Below, in pieces: positions 1 to 8,704 of a stretch of DNA of 64,000 bases. The notes beneath the pieces are model-generated. The model saw only the letters and a list, made by a program, of their open reading frames with translations. It had not been told where the DNA came from and searched no databases. Source of the stretch: Ferrovum sp. JA12 (lineage in GTDB: Bacteria > Pseudomonadota > Gammaproteobacteria > Burkholderiales > Ferrovaceae); assembly GCF_001431705.1 (NCBI RefSeq), contig NZ_LJWX01000002.1:310001-374000 (forward strand), written 5' to 3'. Every line of letters begins with the position of its first letter. Position 1 is the stretch's first letter. The position numbers and the translations under genes were made by a program.

Positions 1-759
1 CCGGTAGCGAGTCGCTACTTTGAAAGTACCCTCTCCATGATGAAAACCTTAACACCAAAACCACAAACGGTGGCAGTGTTATTTGCTGATGATGCCTTTG
101 ATGTGTCGGTGGCAAAAGGCACTGAGAAATGGGTGGCGGAGGCTGGGATGAAGTTGGTCGCTAATGAGCGTTACAGCACGAATGCCAGTGATTTTTCAAC
201 ATTAATTTCTAAATTGCGATCTGTTCACCCTGATGCAGTGCTCGTGGCAGGGCATGAAACCGAAGTGTTGAATTTTATTCGCCAAGCCAAAAGCCTTAAC
301 TTTAGCCCAAAACTCTATTCTTTCACAGTTGGTGTTCCAACCGAGGATTTTCGTCATGCTCTGGGGAAGGATGCAAATTACGCCTTCGGCATGACTTCAT
401 GGATTGCCTCACCTAACAATAAAGATGATTACTTTGCTGACGCTAAAGCTTTTGCTGAGGCCTATAAAGCCAAATTTGGTTATGATCCGGATTATCACGC
501 CGCCTCCGCTGTGGCTGATGTGGAAGCTTTTGCAAAAGCCATTGAGAAAGCGCAAAGCACTGACCCCAAGAAAGTACGTGATGCAATTACTCAACTGAAC
601 TTTCAGTCACTCTACGGTCCTATCGCTTTCAATGCTACCGGTCAGATTAGCCTACCGCAAACAGTGATTCAAGTGCAGCACAATGCAGTGGTTGACATTT
701 ATGGACAAAAAACCATCAATAAACCGATCTACCCTATGCCAAGTTGGGATAAACGTTAA
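1..759 (+). CDS. ABC transporter substrate-binding protein, branched-chain amino-acid (LivK) type, 5' partial
   Basis: The reading frame is open from base 1, so this is the C-terminal part of a gene whose start lies before the window; the in-frame ATG codons at 37/40 are internal. The roughly 250 residues look like the second half of a periplasmic-binding-protein fold of the Leu/Ile/Val family: a strand/helix alternation around [14 protein letters not shown], a hinge-like [17 protein letters not shown] stretch, and a C-terminal segment with [11 protein letters not shown]. The protein would capture substrate in the periplasm and hand it to the permease encoded next door. The livH, livM, livG and livF genes follow on the same strand after a 72-base gap. 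The substrate (amino acid, amide or urea) cannot be told from this fragment. Confidence 0.85.
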   Translation, partial: PVASRYFESTLSMMKTLTPKPQTVAVLFADDAFDVSVAKGTEKWVAEAGMKLVANERYSTNASDFSTLISKLRSVHPDAVLVAGHETEVLNFIRQAKSLNFSPKLYSFTVGVPTEDFRHALGKDANYAFGMTSWIASPNNKDDYFADAKAFAEAYKAKFGYDPDYHAASAVADVEAFAKAIEKAQSTDPKKVRDAITQLNFQSLYGPIAFNATGQISLPQTVIQVQHNAVVDIYGQKTINKPIYPMPSWDKR

Positions 760-831
760 GTTTATCTAGGTAAGATGACGGGGGGAGTGCTGACCTTTTT
801 GCACTCTCTTTAAATTACTAAAGAACAGAAT

Positions 832-1698
832 ATGGATTTATTACTTCAAGTTATTATCAATGGATTACTCCTCGGTGGACTCTATGCTTTAATGGCATTG
901 GGGTTGGCGTTGGTGTGGGGGGTACTAAATATTGTTAACCTCGCACACGGTGCTTTAATTATGTTGGGCGGCTATGCAGGATATTATTTGTTTACACTGA
1001 TGGGGATCGATCCATTTTTAGCCTTGCCTCTTGTTATGCTGTTACTTTTTATTTTAGGCTATGCACTGCAGCGCTATGTCTTAACCTTAATCGCGCGCTC
1101 ACCCATGTTCAACACCTTACTGATCACTTTTGGGCTAGATGTTATTTTTATGGTGCTAGCCCAACTGTTCTTTAGCGCAGATTTTAGAACTATCAATCCC
1201 TCTTACGCAGGCGCCCACGTTACTTGGTTTGGCTTAACCTTTCCCCAAGTTCAGTTGTATTCCTTTGCGGTGGCCCTGTTGCTGACGGTGGGGTTATGGC
1301 TCTTACTACTGCATACCCGTATTGGTCGTGCTATTCGTGCCACGGCACAAAACCTTTCAGCTGCAAGACTCTATGGGGTTAATCCTAAAAAGATTTATGC
1401 CCTGACTTTTGGTATTGGTGCTGCTTTGGCGGGGGCGGCGGGAGACCTCTATGGTGTGGTATCACAAATCACTCCTTATATCGGTGCCACCCTTACTGCA
1501 AAATGCTTTGCTATTGCGATTATTGGGGGTCTTGAAAATCCCTTAGGAGTTATTGTCGGTGGGGTGTTACTGGCCCTTATTGAATCCTTAACAGCCCTTT
1601 ACGTGGGACCCACTTTTATTGATGTAGCCAGCTTTGGAGTATTGGTGTTGGTCTTAATTATTCGCCCGCAGGGGTTACTTGGAAAAACTGCAAAATGA
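832..1698 (+). CDS. livH: Branched-chain amino-acid type ABC transporter permease LivH
   Basis: 288 residues, almost entirely hydrophobic, with about eight predicted membrane helices. The N-terminal pattern ALMALGLALVWGVLNIVNLAHGALIMLGGY is typical of LivH permeases, and ATAQNLSAARLYGVNPKKIYALTFGIGAALAGAAG near residues 170-205 is the coupling-loop region that contacts the ATPases. It forms the inner-membrane channel together with LivM. It is the first complete gene of the run; its stop overlaps the livM start by 4 bases, so translation is probably coupled. The ribosome-binding site is weak (AAAGAACAG). Confidence 0.9.
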   Translation: MDLLLQVIINGLLLGGLYALMALGLALVWGVLNIVNLAHGALIMLGGYAGYYLFTLMGIDPFLALPLVMLLLFILGYALQRYVLTLIARSPMFNTLLITFGLDVIFMVLAQLFFSADFRTINPSYAGAHVTWFGLTFPQVQLYSFAVALLLTVGLWLLLLHTRIGRAIRATAQNLSAARLYGVNPKKIYALTFGIGAALAGAAGDLYGVVSQITPYIGATLTAKCFAIAIIGGLENPLGVIVGGVLLALIESLTALYVGPTFIDVASFGVLVLVLIIRPQGLLGKTAK

Positions 1699-2642
1699 AG
1701 CGTTACTCTCCTTTATTACTGATTGCGGTGGTGGCTCTTTTAACGGCTTTGCCATGGTTCGCAGGCCCCACCTTGGTTCAATTCGCCATTAACGCCCTAA
1801 TGCTAGCTACTCTCGCACAAGGCTGGAATATTATTGGTGGCTTCGCCGGTTATGCCTCCTTTGGTAATTCCATTTTCTTTGGCCTCGGTAGCTATGGGGT
1901 GGCGATCGCCATGGTGCAGTGGAATCTTCCCTTTGGCGTGGGCTTAGTGGTGGGGGTTATTTTTTCTATTATATTTGCTCTAGCCATGGGGGGGCCAGTG
2001 CTGCGTTTGCGTGGCCATTACTTTGCTATTGCCACCTTAGCACTGTCACAGGTGATGAGCGCTATTTTCTCTAATTTAGAGGTGGCAGGACGCAATATCG
2101 GTTTAGTTCTGCCCCTATTGCGCAGTGATACTTTGTTTTATGAGCTGTCCCTAGGGCTATTGGTCTTGGCCACTTTGACTGTTTTTTATCTCTCCCGCAG
2201 TCGCTTTGGGTTTGGTTTGATCGCTATTCGTGAAAATGAAGATGCTGCCCAGTCTATGGGAATTAACACCACTCGCTATAAAGTCTTGGCTTTTACTTTA
2301 GCAGGCCTATTCTGCTCCCTAGCTGGAGGTATTCACGCTTACTGGATCACTTTCATTGATCCTAACAGCGCCTTTGATTTGAGTTTAAATGTGAAGATGA
2401 TCATTATGGCTGTGTTCGGTGGCCCAGGATCTGTGTTGGGGCCGGTGATCGGTGCAGCTATTTTGTCAGCCATCTCGGAACTTTTATCTTCTACCCTCTC
2501 TAGTGTGGCCAGTTTATTCTTTGGCGTAGTGATTGTGCTGGCGGTGATTCTGATGCCCAAAGGGTTAACTGATTGTTGGTTGAAATTTCCTGTAACCCGC
2601 TGGCGTTACTTTATTAATAATATTCGTCAGTATCGTCTATGA
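1695..2642 (+). CDS. livM: Branched-chain amino-acid type ABC transporter permease LivM
   Basis: 315 residues with about nine hydrophobic helices. The family pattern NIIGGFAGYASFGNSIFFGLGSYG (residues about 44-67) and the loop IRENEDAAQSMGINTTRYKVLAFTLAG (around residues 178-205) are those of LivM permeases, which pair with LivH in the inner membrane. It overlaps livH by 4 bases and livG by 4 bases. Its last codons contain a 23-base stretch that recurs with three mismatches just after livF (4095-4117), possibly a small duplication. Substrate range cannot be inferred from the permease alone. Confidence 0.9.
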   Translation: MKRYSPLLLIAVVALLTALPWFAGPTLVQFAINALMLATLAQGWNIIGGFAGYASFGNSIFFGLGSYGVAIAMVQWNLPFGVGLVVGVIFSIIFALAMGGPVLRLRGHYFAIATLALSQVMSAIFSNLEVAGRNIGLVLPLLRSDTLFYELSLGLLVLATLTVFYLSRSRFGFGLIAIRENEDAAQSMGINTTRYKVLAFTLAGLFCSLAGGIHAYWITFIDPNSAFDLSLNVKMIIMAVFGGPGSVLGPVIGAAILSAISELLSSTLSSVASLFFGVVIVLAVILMPKGLTDCWLKFPVTRWRYFINNIRQYRL

Positions 2643-3376
2643 CAACACCTATCCTATCTTTAAAAAACATATCTAAACGCTTTGGTGGACTCTTGGCGGT
2701 GAATGGTGTTCACGTTGACATCATGCCCGGGGAAACCGTTGGCTTAATCGGCCCTAACGGGGCGGGTAAAACTACGCTAGTGAGTTTGATTAGTGGCAGC
2801 CTAATTCCCACCACCGGTGATGTTTTGTTCGAAGGGAAAACAATTACCGCTTTACCGGCCTTTCAACGGGCGCGATTAGGTATTGGGCGTACCTTTCAAA
2901 TCATGAAACCTTTTCCTGGATTAACGGTGTTAGATAATGTGGCAGTCGGTGCTCTCTATGGCACCACCACGACTAATAAAGCGCTGTCAGTGGCACGAGA
3001 TGAGGCCATGGGATGGCTTGAGCGCATGGACTTACAGGGTAAGGCAATGCAACGGGCTGATGAGCTAGGGGGGCCTGATCGAAAACGCTTAGAGCTTGCT
3101 AAGGCCATGGCCATGAAACCTAAATTATTATTATTAGATGAAGTCATGGCCGGGTTGAATCTGGTGGAAATTGATGAGGTGATTGATGCCATTAAAGTGG
3201 TCCGCGAGACAGGCATCTCTATTTTGGTCATTGAACACATGATGAAGGTGATCCAGTCATTATCCGATCGGTTATTGGTATTGCATCATGGGCAGCAGAT
3301 TATGGCCGGTACGCCCCAGGAAGTATTAAATGACCCACGGGTCATTGACGCTTATTTAGGAAAACGACGTGTATGA
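2639..3376 (+). CDS. livG: ABC transporter ATP-binding protein LivG
   Basis: 245-residue ABC ATPase with Walker A GPNGAGKTT (about residues 38-46), Q-loop region FQIMKPFPGLTV, and Walker B LLLLDEVMAGLN. The signature motif is the variant ELGGPDRKRLELAKAMA rather than LSGGQ, which is common in one LivG subgroup. It hydrolyses ATP on the cytoplasmic side of the LivHM channel, as a heterodimer with LivF. It overlaps livM and livF by 4 bases each. Confidence 0.9.
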   Translation: MTTPILSLKNISKRFGGLLAVNGVHVDIMPGETVGLIGPNGAGKTTLVSLISGSLIPTTGDVLFEGKTITALPAFQRARLGIGRTFQIMKPFPGLTVLDNVAVGALYGTTTTNKALSVARDEAMGWLERMDLQGKAMQRADELGGPDRKRLELAKAMAMKPKLLLLDEVMAGLNLVEIDEVIDAIKVVRETGISILVIEHMMKVIQSLSDRLLVLHHGQQIMAGTPQEVLNDPRVIDAYLGKRRV

Positions 3377-4086
3377 GTAACGTATTACTTCAATTAAAAC
3401 ATTGGTATGCAGGCTATGCTGGCGTGGATGTGCTAAACGGCATTGATATGAGCGTCAAGCAAGGCGAAATTGTGGCGTTGGTGGGCAGTAACGGTGCCGG
3501 TAAAACGACTTTATTACGGTCTCTATCGCGCACCCTAAAAGGACGCGGAGAGATTACCTTTGCCGGTCGCTCCCTCTATGACGATACACCAGAAAAAGTG
3601 TTTGAAAGCGGTCTTGTCCAAGTGCCTGAAGGCAGAATGCTGTTTGACCAAATGAGTGTTCAAGAAAACTTACTCATGGGGGCCTATCGTCGCCAGGATA
3701 ATAACGCAATTAAGGACTCCTTAGAATACGTGTATGGTCTTTTCCCCAAAATGTATGAAAGACGCCAGCAACGTTCAGGCAGTATGTCAGGAGGTGAGCA
3801 GCAGATGTGTGCCATGGGTCGCGCTTTAATGGCCAGCCCTAAATTGTTGTTGGTTGACGAAATGAGTTTGGGGCTCGCGCCGGTGATTGTGGACCAACTA
3901 TTAGACATACTTAGTACTATTCGTGATCAAGGCATCACGGTACTCTTGGTGGAGCAAGATATTTATGCCGCCCTCGAGATTGCTGACCGGGGTTATGTGA
4001 TGGTAACAGGGTCCATTACCCAATCTGGCACTGCTGAGGAGCTTAGGAATGATCCTCATATTCGTGAAGCGTATTTAGGGCTATAG
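3373..4086 (+). CDS. livF: ABC transporter ATP-binding protein LivF
   Basis: 237-residue ABC ATPase with Walker A GSNGAGKTT, signature MSGGEQQMCAMGRALM and Walker B LLLVDEMSLGLAP. The segment QVPEGRMLFDQMSVQENLLMGAY is characteristic of LivF. It is the last gene of the transporter run and starts inside the end of livG with a 4-base overlap. The gene after it (DUF423) lies 51 bases downstream and may or may not be cotranscribed. Confidence 0.9.
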   Translation: MSNVLLQLKHWYAGYAGVDVLNGIDMSVKQGEIVALVGSNGAGKTTLLRSLSRTLKGRGEITFAGRSLYDDTPEKVFESGLVQVPEGRMLFDQMSVQENLLMGAYRRQDNNAIKDSLEYVYGLFPKMYERRQQRSGSMSGGEQQMCAMGRALMASPKLLLVDEMSLGLAPVIVDQLLDILSTIRDQGITVLLVEQDIYAALEIADRGYVMVTGSITQSGTAEELRNDPHIREAYLGL

Positions 4087-4137
4087 TATTTTTATCGTCA
4101 GTACCGTCTGTGATAACAAGTCAACATTGAGGGCATC

Positions 4138-4509
4138 ATGAACCAATCTCGTTATGTGTTAGCAGTTGCTTCATTGTTTATGTTTTTGGGTGTCTTGATG
4201 GGTGCCTTCGGTGCCCATGCTCTCCAGCATCGCTTGTCTGTTGAAGCGCAAGGGTGGTGGCAAACGGCGGTGCATTATCAAATGGTGCATGCTTTAGCGT
4301 TATTGGCCTTGGGCGCCTCACGCATCAGCGGCATAGAGCGAGCGACCACTGCCCTCATTATTGGAATAGTAATTTTCTCAGGTTCTCTCTACGCCTTAGC
4401 ACTCACTAATGTACATTGGTTGGGAGCCATTACCCCTATTGGTGGCTTATTTATGATGGCGGGCTGGCTCATGTTAGCCTTTCAGTTTTGGCGAGGCAGA
4501 GTGATTTAA
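4138..4509 (+). CDS. DUF423 family small membrane protein
   Basis: 123 residues with four hydrophobic segments. The pattern LGAFGAHALQHRLS ... WWQTAVHYQMVHALALLALG and the C-terminal LGAITPIGGLFMMAGWLMLAF are those of DUF423 (YgdD-like) inner-membrane proteins, whose biochemical role is unknown. The start ATG at 4138 has GAGGGC just upstream. Its end overlaps by 4 bases the end of the convergent DUF3429 gene on the other strand. Confidence 0.85.
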   Translation: MNQSRYVLAVASLFMFLGVLMGAFGAHALQHRLSVEAQGWWQTAVHYQMVHALALLALGASRISGIERATTALIIGIVIFSGSLYALALTNVHWLGAITPIGGLFMMAGWLMLAFQFWRGRVI

Positions 4510-4961
4510 GGCGCAGTGAGGCCAGCTATCACCACCGCTAAGGTGGCTACGAGAGTGAGCTGGATTCTCAAGGGCAAGTACCAGGTCGGTAATTCAATTT
4601 GCTTTATTAAGCGCCGATCTTGATCCAAGTGAATAATAAAAAAAACAGCTAACACTATTCCCGCCACCAATGGGGGGATCAAGAGAGCAAACCAACCCAC
4701 TAGCGCTGGCACCACACTCCAAGCATAGCGTTGAGATTGAGACAGGTTGCTACTCAGGTCTTTGGCGAGCATGGCAAAGGCCCAATGTAGGGCACCCACA
4801 AAACTTAAGATCACCGAAGCATAGGTGAGTACCGTATCGCGCCATATGCCTGATCGCAATGGATCAAAAAGCATCGCTAAGGTAAAAGCAATAAAGGGAA
4901 TTAATCCACCATACCCTAATAGTAAAACGGCTTTGGGAGTGGCTATGTTATTGTCTTGCAT
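4506..4961 (-). CDS. DUF3429 domain membrane protein
   Basis: 151 residues with five hydrophobic segments. The opening LLGYGGLIPFIAFTLAMLF and the segment YASVILSFVGALHWAFAM match my knowledge of DUF3429 proteins, which are found in many aquatic Proteobacteria and have no established function. It is transcribed on its own toward the DUF423 gene, with tail-to-tail overlap. It lies divergent from the photolyase-like gene, separated by 76 bases that must hold both promoters. Confidence 0.8.
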   Translation of the reverse strand: MQDNNIATPKAVLLLGYGGLIPFIAFTLAMLFDPLRSGIWRDTVLTYASVILSFVGALHWAFAMLAKDLSSNLSQSQRYAWSVVPALVGWFALLIPPLVAGIVLAVFFIIHLDQDRRLIKQIELPTWYLPLRIQLTLVATLAVVIAGLTAP

Positions 4962-5037
4962 GGGATGATCTCATGTTGGTTAAGGAACGGTTTATTCACA
5001 GTATTCTCTAAGAGAATATTTCATCAGAGGTGGTTCA

Positions 5038-6564
5038 ATGACGACTTTACGTCTTATTTTAGGGGATCAACTCAATCCTTGCCACTCTTGGTTTACTGCC
5101 ATCGATAATCAAGTGGTTTACACGTTGATGGAGTGCCGGGCAGAAACGGATTATGTGCTCCATCATGGACAAAAAATCTTAGGGATTTTTGCGGCCATGA
5201 GGGATTTTGCTCAGCGTCTCAACGCAGCGGGTCACCGTGTCCATTATCTTAGTATTGATGATCCCATGAATCTGAATCATTTAGAGGACAATGTATTGCA
5301 ACTCGCTGAGCAGTATCAGTGTCAGCGGATTGAATATCAAGAACCCGATGAGTGGCGTGTGGATCTGTTGTTGTCCAATTTAAAGAAGCGTTTTGCTGGA
5401 GCAGTCATGGGTGTTTCTAGTGAACATTTTTTTACTGAACGACAGACAGGATCAGAGTTTTTTGGACAAAAACAATGGTTGATGGAACGCTTTTACCGGC
5501 GCATGCGTCAAGAGCATGGCATTTTGATGGAGGACAATGGCGAGCCCTGTGGTGGCCAGTGGAATTTTGATGAACAAAATCGTGAGCCTTGGCGCGGTGA
5601 AGTGGCTTTGGTACCCCCCCTATTGATTGAGCACAATCATGAGGCGCTCTGGCAGATTATCTCGACAGCCAACATCAAGAGTATGGGACAAGTGGATGCT
5701 AAACATTTTATTTGGCCATTGAATCGTGAAGAGGCCTTAACCTATTTAGATCATTTTATTGAACAGCGTTTGTTACATTTTGGTCGTTTTCAAGATGCCA
5801 TGGTGCTCGATCAACCTTTCCTATTTCACTCCTTACTCTCCTTTGCATTAAATACTAAAATGATTAGCCCTCGCGAAGTGATCATGGGAGCTGTAGAGGC
5901 TTACCGTCAAGGTACTGCCCCCCTTAATGCCGTGGAGGGATTTGTGCGTCAAATATTGGGCTGGCGCGAGTATGTGAGATGCTTTTATTGGGCGCATGGC
6001 CTTGAGTATCAAGCGGTAAATTATTTTAATCATCAACGCCAGTTGCCAGAGTGGTTTTGGACAGGAAAAACCAAGATGCGTTGTTTGGCTCAAGCCATTG
6101 GTCAATCCTTAGATCACGCCTACGCCCATCACATCCATCGTTTAATGATTATTGGTAATGCAGCCTTACTTTTTGGTTTGTCTCCCCAGGCAGTAAGTCA
6201 GTGGTATTTAGGGGTGTATATCGATGCCTTTGAGTGGGTAGAGCAGCCCAATACCTTGGGTATGAGTCAATTTGCTGACGGCGGGCTACTCGCCACTAAA
6301 CCCTATGTGGCGAGCGCCGCCTATGTCAACAGAATGAGCAATTACTGTAAAGGATGCAGCTATCAATTTAAGTTGCGTGAGGAGGAAAATGCCTGTCCTT
6401 TAAATGCGTTATACTGGCATTTTCATTATATTCACCGTGATCAGTTAATGAAAAACCATCGTTTATCTATGGTCTATCGACAATGGCAACGTTTTGATGA
6501 GAGACAGCAGCAGGCTATTTTACAACGTGCTGAGACGCTGCTTAATGATTGGCAAACCTGTTAA
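5038..6564 (+). CDS. Cryptochrome/photolyase-related protein of the FeS-BCP type (PhrB-like)
   Basis: 508 residues matching the deoxyribodipyrimidine photolyase-related family: an N-terminal domain opening with LRLILGDQLNPCHSW and a C-terminal helical FAD domain with GFVRQILGWREYVR. Four cysteines at residues 349, 437, 440 and 453 match the spacing of the [4Fe-4S] ligands known in Agrobacterium PhrB (350, 438, 441, 454) with a constant offset of one. The family repairs (6-4) photoproducts using FAD, a lumazine antenna and the cluster. Repair rather than signalling is the likelier role here, but that is inference. The modA gene follows 24 bases downstream. Confidence 0.88.
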   Translation: MTTLRLILGDQLNPCHSWFTAIDNQVVYTLMECRAETDYVLHHGQKILGIFAAMRDFAQRLNAAGHRVHYLSIDDPMNLNHLEDNVLQLAEQYQCQRIEYQEPDEWRVDLLLSNLKKRFAGAVMGVSSEHFFTERQTGSEFFGQKQWLMERFYRRMRQEHGILMEDNGEPCGGQWNFDEQNREPWRGEVALVPPLLIEHNHEALWQIISTANIKSMGQVDAKHFIWPLNREEALTYLDHFIEQRLLHFGRFQDAMVLDQPFLFHSLLSFALNTKMISPREVIMGAVEAYRQGTAPLNAVEGFVRQILGWREYVRCFYWAHGLEYQAVNYFNHQRQLPEWFWTGKTKMRCLAQAIGQSLDHAYAHHIHRLMIIGNAALLFGLSPQAVSQWYLGVYIDAFEWVEQPNTLGMSQFADGGLLATKPYVASAAYVNRMSNYCKGCSYQFKLREEENACPLNALYWHFHYIHRDQLMKNHRLSMVYRQWQRFDERQQQAILQRAETLLNDWQTC

Positions 6565-6588
6565 ATCAATATATTGGGAGTGAGTACT

Positions 6589-7332
6589 ATGCGGTCTTTG
6601 TTTTTGATTCTTTTACTTACGTTGGGTGTGAGTAGAGCGCAAGCTGAGTCCTTAGTCATCTCTGCCGCCTCAAGTTTAACCAACGCCTTGCAAGAGGTGG
6701 GGCAAGCCTTTATGCGGGAGCATCCTGCGACTCATATTGAATTTAATTGGGGTGGATCAGGAGCCCTCTCGCAGCAGATTAGAGCTGGGGCCCCTGTTGA
6801 TGTATTGGTGAGCGCTTCTGATAAAGTGATGGATAAGCTACAAACTGAGTCCTTGATTGATCCCGCCTCGCGCGCAGTGCTGGTCCATAATCAATTGGTA
6901 TTAATTGTTCCACGCGGCAGTTCTCAACCCATCCATGATTTTACTGATTTGGCTCGTCTCACAAAAATAAGTATTGGCGACCCTCGTTTTGTTCCCGCTG
7001 GCCAATATGCCACGGAAGTGTTGGCTTTTTATGATTTGCAGCAGAGAGTTAAATCACGTCTGATTTTCGCTGCCAATGTCAGACAAGTACTCACCTATGT
7101 GGCGCAACAGGAGGTGGAGGCTGGGGTGGTCTATAAAACCGATGCCATGGAAATGGCGCAGAACGTGAGTGTGGTGGCGGTAGCCCCTGAGGATTCCCAT
7201 AGCCCTATTGTGTATCCTGCCGCAATCATTAAAGGAAGCCAACATACCGCCCTGGCAGAGCAGTTTTTAACTTTCTGTGGTTCAGTGCAGGCTAAAACCA
7301 TCTTTACGCGTTATGGTTTTCAACTGCCATGA
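6589..7332 (+). CDS. modA: Molybdate ABC transporter substrate-binding protein ModA
   Basis: The ATG at 6589 was chosen: it follows GGGAG at 6576-6580 and gives a clean signal peptide (RSLFLILLLTLGVSRAQA). An upstream in-frame TTG at 6574 would place the Shine-Dalgarno inside the gene. The mature protein opens with LVISAASSLTNALQEV and continues with NWGGSGALSQQIRAGAPVDVLVSAS, the oxyanion-binding pattern of ModA. It binds molybdate or tungstate in the periplasm. Its stop overlaps the modB start by 4 bases. Molybdate import would feed molybdopterin enzymes encoded elsewhere. Confidence 0.92.
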   Translation: MRSLFLILLLTLGVSRAQAESLVISAASSLTNALQEVGQAFMREHPATHIEFNWGGSGALSQQIRAGAPVDVLVSASDKVMDKLQTESLIDPASRAVLVHNQLVLIVPRGSSQPIHDFTDLARLTKISIGDPRFVPAGQYATEVLAFYDLQQRVKSRLIFAANVRQVLTYVAQQEVEAGVVYKTDAMEMAQNVSVVAVAPEDSHSPIVYPAAIIKGSQHTALAEQFLTFCGSVQAKTIFTRYGFQLP

Positions 7333-7991
7333 CAGAGATTGGTCAGATATTGCTGTTATCCTTATGGATCGCGGCGTGTTCTACGGTGTTGGTTGTGATA
7401 ATAGGAATTGCCTTATCCTATCTGTTTGTCTTTAGTGATTCCCGTAAGTGGTTATGGCTTGATACCTTAGTGGCTATTCCTCTAGTGTTACCGCCTACAG
7501 TGGTGGGTTTTTTATTGATTTATCTGTTAGGTAAAAGGGGACCCTTGGGGGTACTGTTAGAGCACTTTTTTGGCATCACCTTACTGTTTACTTGGCAAGC
7601 TGCCGTGATCGCTGCCTTAGTGGTCTCCTTGCCCTTAATGATTCGTGTGACGCGATCGGGTTTTTTGGCGGTGGATCGTGAACTCATTCTAGCTAGCCAG
7701 AGTTTAGGTAAATCCAGTTGGATCAGTTTTCGGCGCATCATTATGCCCTTAGCACGTAACAGTATTGTGGCTGGGGCACTGTTATCCTTTACCCGCGCCT
7801 TGGGTGAGTTTGGTGCCACGTTGATGGTGGCCGGAAATATTCCTGGTAAAACCGCCACACTCTCTTTATCTATCTATACAGCCTTTGAATCAGGGGATAT
7901 GCCTAGCGCCTGGATCATGGCCTTGCTGTTAACAACTATCGCAGTGTTTGCTATGGTCGCCACTCATCTATTAACACGGAGTCGATGGTGA
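7329..7991 (+). CDS. modB: Molybdate ABC transporter permease ModB
   Basis: 220 residues with about five to six membrane helices. PLVLPPTVVGFLLIYLLG in the N-terminal half and the EAA-like loop ALGEFGATLMVAGNIPGKT near residues 155-175 are the standard ModB signatures. It forms the inner-membrane channel as a homodimer with ModC on the cytoplasmic face. It is coupled to modA (4-base overlap) and overlaps modC by 7 bases. Confidence 0.93.
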   Translation: MTEIGQILLLSLWIAACSTVLVVIIGIALSYLFVFSDSRKWLWLDTLVAIPLVLPPTVVGFLLIYLLGKRGPLGVLLEHFFGITLLFTWQAAVIAALVVSLPLMIRVTRSGFLAVDRELILASQSLGKSSWISFRRIIMPLARNSIVAGALLSFTRALGEFGATLMVAGNIPGKTATLSLSIYTAFESGDMPSAWIMALLLTTIAVFAMVATHLLTRSRW

Positions 7992-8704
7992 TGACTCTTG
8001 ATATTGAGTGTCATAAACAATTACCTGGTTTTACTCTGGCGTTAAAGCTCTCATTACCTAATCAGTTAACGGTGATACTGGGGCCATCGGGAGCGGGTAA
8101 GTCTCTGTTATTGCAGAGTCTTGCTGGTTGGCTAAAACCTGATACGGGTCAGATTTATTTTAATGGAACGTGCTGGTTTGATGAGGCGCAAGGTATTCAT
8201 GTGCCGATCCAGAAACGACGAGTGGGCTTTGTGTTTCAACACCATGCTCTTTTTCCGCATATGAGCGCCTTGGAGAATATACTCTATGGGCATGGTGAGC
8301 CGCGCTCAAGGAAGGCTTATGAACAAGCCATGACTGTAGCTCAGCGTTACCAACTGCAAGAGATCTTGCCCTTGTCTCCCAGTCAACTATCCGGTGGTCA
8401 GCGCCAACGGGTGGCGCTAGCGCGCACGTTAATGAGTGAACCACATTTGCTTCTTCTGGATGAGCCACTGTCTGCTTTGGATTTTATGACACGACGCCAT
8501 ATTCGTCAGCAGTTAATAGCTGTACAACGCCAATGTCATTTACCTATGATATTTGTGACCCATGATATCCATGAGGCTTTTTTTATGGCAGATTATTTGG
8601 TCTTAATGGATGAAGGACAAGTGATTCAAGCAGGACTCAAAGAGGAGATATTGTCTCACCCAGTCAATGAGTGGGTGCAGCAATGGGTGGCGGAGGTACG
8701 TTAA
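7985..8704 (+). CDS. modC: Molybdate ABC transporter ATPase ModC, short form without C-terminal Mop/TOBE domain
   Basis: 239-residue ABC ATPase with Walker [14 protein letters not shown]-loop [11 protein letters not shown], signature [12 protein letters not shown], Walker [12 protein letters not shown] and switch H in VTHDIHEA. Well-studied ModC proteins are about 350 residues and end in a molybdate-binding Mop/TOBE domain used for trans-inhibition; that domain is absent here, the protein stopping right after the ATPase fold. Start at 7985 or at the in-frame ATG at 7991. Its 3' end overlaps the end of the convergent umuC gene by 4 bases. Confidence 0.9.
   Translation: MVMTLDIECHKQLPGFTLALKLSLPNQLTVILGPSGAGKSLLLQSLAGWLKPDTGQIYFNGTCWFDEAQGIHVPIQKRRVGFVFQHHALFPHMSALENILYGHGEPRSRKAYEQAMTVAQRYQLQEILPLSPSQLSGGQRQRVALARTLMSEPHLLLLDEPLSALDFMTRRHIRQQLIAVQRQCHLPMIFVTHDIHEAFFMADYLVLMDEGQVIQAGLKEEILSHPVNEWVQQWVAEVR

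Noticed and set aside
2624-4117. 23-base stretch at 2624-2646 repeated with three mismatches at 4095-4117
   Set aside because: Both copies sit at gene ends in the liv run; too short and imperfect to call a mobile or regulatory repeat, and one copy is coding.
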